Source: an uncultured Gammaproteobacteria bacterium (GTDB lineage: Bacteria > Pseudomonadota > Gammaproteobacteria > Pseudomonadales > Ketobacteraceae). From it: 36,846 nucleotides of DNA. The stretch's first letter is position 1. Every line of letters begins with the position of its first letter. The notes under the pieces were generated by a model. The model ran no database searches, was not told the DNA's origin, and was given only the letters and a program-made list of their open reading frames with translations. Of the stretch, positions 32,076 to 36,846 are shown one piece after another. The stretch lies in the NCBI GenBank assembly GCA_913063495.1, contig CAJXXT010000031.1, positions 1-36,846 of the forward strand. Direction: 5' to 3'. A program made the position numbers and the translations under genes.

Positions 32076-34538
32076 TTAAAATTGATACTCAAGGTTTGCA
32101 TACAGCGTTCTTGGCTGCCCAAAGGCCACCGAGTCTCTACTATGATGAATATAGATAACTTCATCGGTTACATTTTTGATCCCGGCTTGCACTAACAAAA
32201 GATCATCCTCAGCAAGCGGTAGGCTGTACTTCAAACTAAGATCGTAACTGGTAGAACCCGGCACGGTGTAGGTGTTGTCTTGATTACCAAATACGTCATC
32301 AACGTAATTTATACCACCCATGACACTTAAACCCGATACTAGAGGGGTTAATGCATAAGATACGAATATGGCGCCACTGTGTTCCGGTGTAGCCGTTAAG
32401 GTACTCCCAACTAATTCTGGTTCTTCATCATGTGTACTAATCTCTGCGTCTATATAGGCATAACTGGCCAGTAAGTTGAAGTCATCGGTGATCTGCCAAG
32501 TAGCATCTAGTTCGACCCCTCTTGATGTTTGCTCACCGATCAGTTTAACAACATCAATGGTATCATCCGGGTCAGCACTATCTGGATCATCAATCTCAAA
32601 ATCGTTTGGGATATTGCTCTTGGCAATATCATAAAAAATCAGGCTATATTGCAAGGTATCGTTCATAGCCAGACCCTTAATACCAAACTCCCACTGCGTT
32701 CCCTCTTGCGGCTTCAACTCACCTACCAGATCATTCGCTGAATTAGGCTGATAAGATGTGGCATAACTCAAGTAAAGTGATGCCGCAGGCACTACCTTAT
32801 AAAGCAAGCCTGTATTCCAGGTAAATGCTTCATCTTTTTCTTTTTCATAATAGTTATCCGAAGGATCCTCATATTCCTCAGCGTACTCATAATCATAGTA
32901 ATCGTAGCGGCTTGCCAGATTGACAATTAGACTATCTCCTAAATAGACGGTATCACTAACAAATATTCCATGTGAATCTGTCGATTCAGTATCATCTTCA
33001 TTGGAAGTTAACTTCGTAGCAATCTCACCATAAACCGGATTATAGATATTAAGCGTTGCGGGGGACTGCCCATCGACTCCTCCCCAGGCACCCTCAAAAT
33101 CGGAGGTAATATAATCTGCCCCTATGGTGATCTTATGCGGAACTTTCGCCAGATCGAAATCCCCATGTAGAATAGCTGAAGCCTGATGAGTTTCTATATC
33201 CCGGTCCAGATAACCCGCCTCGTCTCTGGTGATAGATCCTGCCGCAAACAAAACACTACCAGCATCATCCAGCTCTTCCTCAAGATAAACGTCATCAATT
33301 TGTGTGTCGCTCCACTTGCCTTTCGAATTTTGATACGAGTAAGAAAGTTCCCCTTGCCAACTGTCACTAAATTGGTGAGCCAAGGTTAAATCAAATAAAT
33401 GAGTATCGTCGACCGCAACATCACCCGGTTCACCAACCCGTCTGTCAATGGGTACATCGGCAATTGCAAAAAGGCCGTTTAACGTACCAACCGGTACACC
33501 CCTGTCTATCGGTACGTCCGTATGATAGAACTCATATGCAGCTGTTAACTGGGTTTTATCACTTAAAAGAAAAGCAAAGGAAGGGGCTACAGTTGATGTT
33601 TCTTGCTCAGAAAAATCACGAAATGTTTCAGAATCTTCAGCGGCGACAATAAGGCGATACAAAACAGTACCTGATTCATTAACCTCGCCCGTAAAGTCCC
33701 CAATTACCTCACGCTGGCCATGCTCATCCCATCGGACCTTAATCGAACGATATGCATCGGCTTGGGGTATTTTTGTGGTGTAATTAACAATGCCACCCGG
33801 TGAATTCACACCAAAATGTACCGAAGCAGGACCTTTTAAAACCTCCACCGTTTCAACAGTATTCATGTTTGTTCGTATATCGAATAGTTCCCGCTTACCG
33901 TTTCGATAGGTGTCCGCTTGTTGAAACCCTCGCAGATTATATGTCTTATCGACTCCGCCCATGCGGCGCTTGACCGTGGCTCCCGAGACATATTGCAAGG
34001 CATCATCAAAAGATTGAATATCCGCATCATCGATAAAATCCCTGTTGATAACTTGGACAGATCGTGAAGTCTCAGCAATGGAAACATTGGAACGAGTGGT
34101 CAAAGGCGACTTGGTAACAATATAGCCCTTCACTTGGCCATGTGTGATTTCTTTCAACGCAGAACCACCCACCCTCACCGCATCAAACATCATCACGCCC
34201 GCATTAGCATCGGCCAAAACAATCGTTTCGCCGTTGACGGTAAAATTGATCTGGGTGTTTTTAAGTAGCTGTTGCAGTGCCTGTTGCGTGGTATAAGCAC
34301 CACTAAGCCCTTCACTGTTCAAACCTTGAGTTAGCTCAGGTGAAAAAATCAGCACCATCTCGGTTTGCTGACCATAAGCATTCAGCACTTGCTCCAGTGT
34401 ACCGGCGGCGATATTAATTGTTGCCGCTTGCAATACTGTCGATTGTTCTTGTTCCTGCGCTGATAGCGACGCAGCCAGCGGCAACGATAAGGCTGCGAGC
34501 AATACTGCAGGCGCGCGGGAAGATAAACGAAACACCAT
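32076..34538 (-). CDS. TonB-dependent siderophore receptor with STN signalling domain
   Basis: An 820-residue outer-membrane receptor. Signal peptide to about LSAQ, then an STN domain (about 40-110: INIAAGTLEQVLNAYGQQT, GLSGAYTTQQALQQLL), then a plug (SVQVINRDFIDD, LQYVSGATVKRR, YNLRGF, VEVLKGPASVHFG) and a 22-strand barrel ending YANLEYQF. The STN domain is the hallmark of transducer receptors that signal through an anti-sigma factor, and fecR/fecI-like genes are directly upstream. FhuE/FpvA-type siderophore receptors look like this; the exact ligand is not known. ATG 34538 with GAGGA seven bases upstream is preferred over 34556. Confidence 0.93.
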   Translation of the reverse strand: MVFRLSSRAPAVLLAALSLPLAASLSAQEQEQSTVLQAATINIAAGTLEQVLNAYGQQTEMVLIFSPELTQGLNSEGLSGAYTTQQALQQLLKNTQINFTVNGETIVLADANAGVMMFDAVRVGGSALKEITHGQVKGYIVTKSPLTTRSNVSIAETSRSVQVINRDFIDDADIQSFDDALQYVSGATVKRRMGGVDKTYNLRGFQQADTYRNGKRELFDIRTNMNTVETVEVLKGPASVHFGVNSPGGIVNYTTKIPQADAYRSIKVRWDEHGQREVIGDFTGEVNESGTVLYRLIVAAEDSETFRDFSEQETSTVAPSFAFLLSDKTQLTAAYEFYHTDVPIDRGVPVGTLNGLFAIADVPIDRRVGEPGDVAVDDTHLFDLTLAHQFSDSWQGELSYSYQNSKGKWSDTQIDDVYLEEELDDAGSVLFAAGSITRDEAGYLDRDIETHQASAILHGDFDLAKVPHKITIGADYITSDFEGAWGGVDGQSPATLNIYNPVYGEIATKLTSNEDDTESTDSHGIFVSDTVYLGDSLIVNLASRYDYYDYEYAEEYEDPSDNYYEKEKDEAFTWNTGLLYKVVPAASLYLSYATSYQPNSANDLVGELKPQEGTQWEFGIKGLAMNDTLQYSLIFYDIAKSNIPNDFEIDDPDSADPDDTIDVVKLIGEQTSRGVELDATWQITDDFNLLASYAYIDAEISTHDEEPELVGSTLTATPEHSGAIFVSYALTPLVSGLSVMGGINYVDDVFGNQDNTYTVPGSTSYDLSLKYSLPLAEDDLLLVQAGIKNVTDEVIYIHHSRDSVAFGQPRTLYANLEYQF

Positions 34539-34657
34539 TATTAATTCCTCATTCAAATAATCAGATAGTTATGCCTACCTTGTCGTATGAGAATTAAAAA
34601 CAGCTCACCTAAAATGAAAAAACTTTATAGATTTGTCATTTTTCATCCGAGCATTCA

Positions 34658-35692
34658 TCAAGCTGCGGGTAACACCCGTGTCCAATAGCGGGTAAATGTT
34701 TGTACTTTAATCGGTAATGAATGCGGCAACACCTGCAACACCGCATCCACTTTGTTAATCGGGTAGGTGCCGGATACTTTCAAATGCGCGATCGCCGGGT
34801 CACATTGAATAACACCAACCCGGTAGCGATTGAGTTCGATTAAAAAATCCTGCAGGCGCATATCGCTGGCAACCACCATGCCCTGCGTCCAAGCGGCCTC
34901 AGCTTCTGTTACCGCCTGCGTAGCTGACCGTGCCGTTTTACTAAAAGCCAAACTCTGGCCGGTATCAACTATCATCGACTGCGTATCAGTCGCTGCTTGC
35001 ACTTGTACCCGCCCCTGATATACAGAGACACGGCAGGTATCGGGTAAAACTCTCGCCGAAAAGCGCGTGCCCAGCGGTTGCAATTCACCTTGCTCAACTT
35101 CAACAATAAATGGTCGATTTAGCGCCTCCGCTTTGCTCAATTTGGCGGTGCGAATATATACCTCGCCTTTCACCAACACCATACGGCGCTCGGTAGCGGT
35201 GTAACGCACATTAATTGCTGTATCAACATTCAGCGTGATTGCGGTGCCATCACTTAGGGAAAGCTGTTGTTGCCCGGTGGTTGTATGGTAGTCCGCCAAC
35301 CAGTTCTGCCACGGCTGCTGCCGGTAAACCAGACTCCCAGAACTGCCCACCACCAACAATATTGATAAGGTTTTTAAGGCCTCCCTTCTCGATATTGACG
35401 GCGCTGTTAATGCGGCATGGGATACATCAGGTTCAGCTTTTACTGCCAGTACGGCGATTTTTTTATTCACGCTTTCAATCTGTTGCCAAGCCTGTTCATG
35501 CTGGCTGTGCGCTTGCCGCCAATGACATATTTTTTGCCATGCGATATCTGGTTCATCCGCGGCTTGCCATTCCAGCAAATGCTCTACCGCTGATACTGCG
35601 ACATTAGCTGGAATATTGGCCGCCACATCAGTACCGAGTGCGGACAAGGTGCTATCCCTTGTTACTGTGTTAGTTGATGCGTTCAACATCAT
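34658..35692 (-). CDS. FecR-family anti-sigma factor
   Basis: A 344-residue protein: a cytoplasmic part with EHLLEWQAADEPDIAWQKICHWRQ (DUF4880/FecR N-terminal domain), one membrane helix at about 105-125 (ALKTLSILLVVGSSGSLVY), then the periplasmic FecR domain (LSLSDGTAITLNVDTAINV). A DUF4974-like C-terminus follows. It carries the signal from the receptor's STN domain to the sigma factor. The start ATG at 35692 shares one base with the sigma stop (TGATG), so the two are coupled; a second ATG follows at once. It ends about 120 bases before the receptor gene. Confidence 0.9.
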   Translation of the reverse strand: MMLNASTNTVTRDSTLSALGTDVAANIPANVAVSAVEHLLEWQAADEPDIAWQKICHWRQAHSQHEQAWQQIESVNKKIAVLAVKAEPDVSHAALTAPSISRREALKTLSILLVVGSSGSLVYRQQPWQNWLADYHTTTGQQQLSLSDGTAITLNVDTAINVRYTATERRMVLVKGEVYIRTAKLSKAEALNRPFIVEVEQGELQPLGTRFSARVLPDTCRVSVYQGRVQVQAATDTQSMIVDTGQSLAFSKTARSATQAVTEAEAAWTQGMVVASDMRLQDFLIELNRYRVGVIQCDPAIAHLKVSGTYPINKVDAVLQVLPHSLPIKVQTFTRYWTRVLPAA

Positions 35693-36189
35693 CAATCTAC
35701 CTTTGAGGTGAAGTAACACTGAACGCCTGCCTTCACTAAATAACGCTTAACTGTGCTCACGGAAATATCAAGCTTTTTAGCAATCTCAGCTTGTTTCAAG
35801 CCGTCTAACTGGGCATAAAGAAATACCCGTTTAACCATTACCGGCAAGCCATCAAGCAAACAATCAATCTCCATTAATGTTTCTACTACGATGTGATGCG
35901 CCTCTGGCCCAGCCACATACTCTTCCGGCTGTTGTGCAAGCATATCAAAATAGGCCTTTTCGATACGTTCCCGGCGCCAGTGATCAATCAACACGCGCTT
36001 GGCAACCACCATTAAATGCGCTTTCGGCTCCTTCGGCTGAATACACTCATCGCGGGCCAATAAGCGCACAAAGGTATCATGCAGAAGATCTGAAGCTCGG
36101 TATGAGCAACCTGTTTTTTTGTTTAACCAACCCTGTAGCCAACCGTGATTATCGACATACAGGGCCTGTAACTGCTCTTGCACTAACAT
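35692..36189 (-). CDS. ECF sigma factor of the FecI type
   Basis: A 165-residue extracytoplasmic-function sigma factor: region 2 (LYVDNHGWLQGWLNKKTGCSYRASDLLHDTFVRLL and VAKRVLIDHWRRERIE) and region 4 (LDGLPVMVKRVFLYAQLDGLK, then QAEIAKKLDISVSTVKRYLVK). The HxGWLQGWLxxKxGCxxRAxDL string is typical of FecI-like iron-starvation sigmas. I prefer ATG 36189 (MLVQEQLQALYVDNHG). The earlier ATGs at 36252/36249 fall about five bases from the Fur box, leaving no room for a promoter and leader. It should activate the receptor gene. Confidence 0.87.
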   Translation of the reverse strand: MLVQEQLQALYVDNHGWLQGWLNKKTGCSYRASDLLHDTFVRLLARDECIQPKEPKAHLMVVAKRVLIDHWRRERIEKAYFDMLAQQPEEYVAGPEAHHIVVETLMEIDCLLDGLPVMVKRVFLYAQLDGLKQAEIAKKLDISVSTVKRYLVKAGVQCYFTSKVD

Positions 36190-36256
36190 TGAATACGGCC
36201 TGATAGAGATTACGCTAACGCAATGTTGCGCGCGCAATAAAACGCCCATCATAAAT

Positions 36257-36275
36257 GATAATGATTACCATTTCC
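36257..36275. promoter_or_regulatory. Fur box upstream of the ECF sigma gene
   Basis: On the minus strand GGAAATGGTAATCATTATC matches the classical Fur consensus (GATAATGATAATCATTATC) at 16 of 19 positions. Fe-loaded Fur would repress the sigma-fecR operon, so the whole locus responds to iron starvation. Confidence 0.8.
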
Positions 36276-36359
36276 AATAAAAACAAAAGTAAAAATCAAG
36301 TAAAAGCAACCCTATCACCAAGGCTCGAACTTAACATAATCACTAGCTATACGAACTTG

Positions 36360-36376
36360 GGTTTTGTCGCAAGCAG
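36360..36376 (+). repeat. Right copy of the 17-bp direct repeat flanking the iron locus
   Basis: GGTTTTGTCGCAAGCAG, identical to 27473-27489. It lies 14 bases past the stop codon of the serine hydrolase and about 90 bases upstream of the Fur box. See the left copy. Confidence 0.8.
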
Positions 36377-36390
36377 ATCAATTCTACGCT

Positions 36391-36846
36391 TTAACTGCGT
36401 AAGTCAAAAACCGCCTTGCTGCTTTTCACGGCAATTGAACTGTTTGCCACGCAACCTGCTTGACCACCCCTCTCCCTTTGTCGAATAGATTTGACACAAC
36501 GTAGAGCTTCTTCTTGGTACACCTTCCCCCGCTCATTGTAGAGATCCATCATATGCATCGACGTCGGAACAAAAGCAAAGCCAATGTTATGCTCGGCATT
36601 CCATTGAAAAATCGAGCCACCCAACCCCATCCAACCGTAAAATCCTTCTCGGCCTTTATTTAACGAACGGTTGATAGCATTGTTCTTTGAACCGATCAGG
36701 GTAAATAGATTTAAGCCGCCTTGGGTGAAATGGGTTGTTACTGTTCCTCCTAATGATTTTGGCTCCGCGTGAGCATGAAGCGCTTGCCAGGCTGACTCAC
36801 TTAAATACTCTTTTCCTTGGAAACTTCCATGGCCAGCCATCATGGC
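36391..36846 (-). CDS. Serine hydrolase (class C beta-lactamase-like), C-terminal part, cut by right edge
   Basis: The frame is open to the right edge (a codon before the first Met is also coding), so only the last 151 residues or so are seen. MAGHGSFQGKEYLSESAWQALHAHAEP and FTLIGSKNNAINRSLNKG are C-terminal parts of beta-lactamase-fold serine hydrolases (esterase/EstB-like), and GFYGWMGLGGSIFQWNAEHNIGFAFVPTS is the last sheet with the third motif. The SxxK and YxN motifs would lie outside the window. The tail from about residue 110 (RCVKSIRQRERGGQAGC...) looks non-conserved. Confidence 0.72.
   Translation of the reverse strand, partial: AMMAGHGSFQGKEYLSESAWQALHAHAEPKSLGGTVTTHFTQGGLNLFTLIGSKNNAINRSLNKGREGFYGWMGLGGSIFQWNAEHNIGFAFVPTSMHMMDLYNERGKVYQEEALRCVKSIRQRERGGQAGCVANSSIAVKSSKAVFDLRS

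Overview
The window looks like a chromosomal segment from a moderately AT-rich, probably marine gammaproteobacterium. The supporting signs are a TonB/ExbBD/FecIR iron locus, paired DUF1302/DUF1329 envelope proteins, SelO, and many small accessory genes with GNAT, LysR and AraC domains. I would guess a Cellvibrionales/Spongiibacteraceae-like lineage, but nothing here fixes the taxon. There are no rRNA, tRNA, CRISPR or transposase genes.

Layout. (A) 1-6.1 kb, almost all minus strand: a LysR fragment cut by the left edge, a YjbR/MmcQ protein, a class D beta-lactamase broken by a one-base frameshift, a P-loop kinase-like protein, a zinc-ribbon membrane protein, a KefC/YbaL-type antiporter, a GNAT and an AraC regulator. 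An attC-like imperfect palindrome follows the beta-lactamase, so this part may carry old integron cassettes. (B) 6.1-11.5 kb: a divergent SelO, then a LysR gene facing an operon of haloalkane dehalogenase, atypical SDR and short DUF1330, with an inverted repeat over the LysR start codon. A DUF6817 protein and a 90-bp remnant of a gene found intact 11 kb away follow. (C) 11.5-21.9 kb, the most interesting part: a TetR-controlled divergon. Leftward run tetR, a DUF819 membrane protein, a sphingosine-1-phosphate-lyase-like PLP enzyme and an RND/MMPL transporter. Rightward run an alkaline-ceramidase-like membrane hydrolase, a DUF1302 outer-membrane protein and a DUF1329 periplasmic protein. The two arms start from one near-perfect 34-bp palindrome that holds both promoters and the TetR operator. 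I infer a system for taking up or moving, and breaking down, ceramide/sphingoid lipids. (D) 21.9-27.5 kb: cupin, permuted papain-like protein, an unrecognised two-TM protein, two GNATs, DUF1304, and a LysR divergent from an NTF2-like gene. (E) 27.5-36.3 kb: a siderophore uptake locus (ECF sigma factor with Fur box, FecR, TonB-dependent receptor with STN domain, terminator, DUF3649, PepSY, DUF3325, ExbB, ExbD, TonB). It is bracketed by an exact 17-bp direct repeat. (F) The C-terminal part of a serine hydrolase runs off the right edge.

How it works together: in C the ceramidase would release a sphingoid base and the lyase would cleave its phosphorylated form, while DUF1302, DUF1329 and the RND protein would move the lipid through the envelope. 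A sphingosine kinase is missing from the window. In E, iron starvation would relieve Fur at the sigma gene, the receptor would signal through FecR, and ExbBD-TonB would power uptake.
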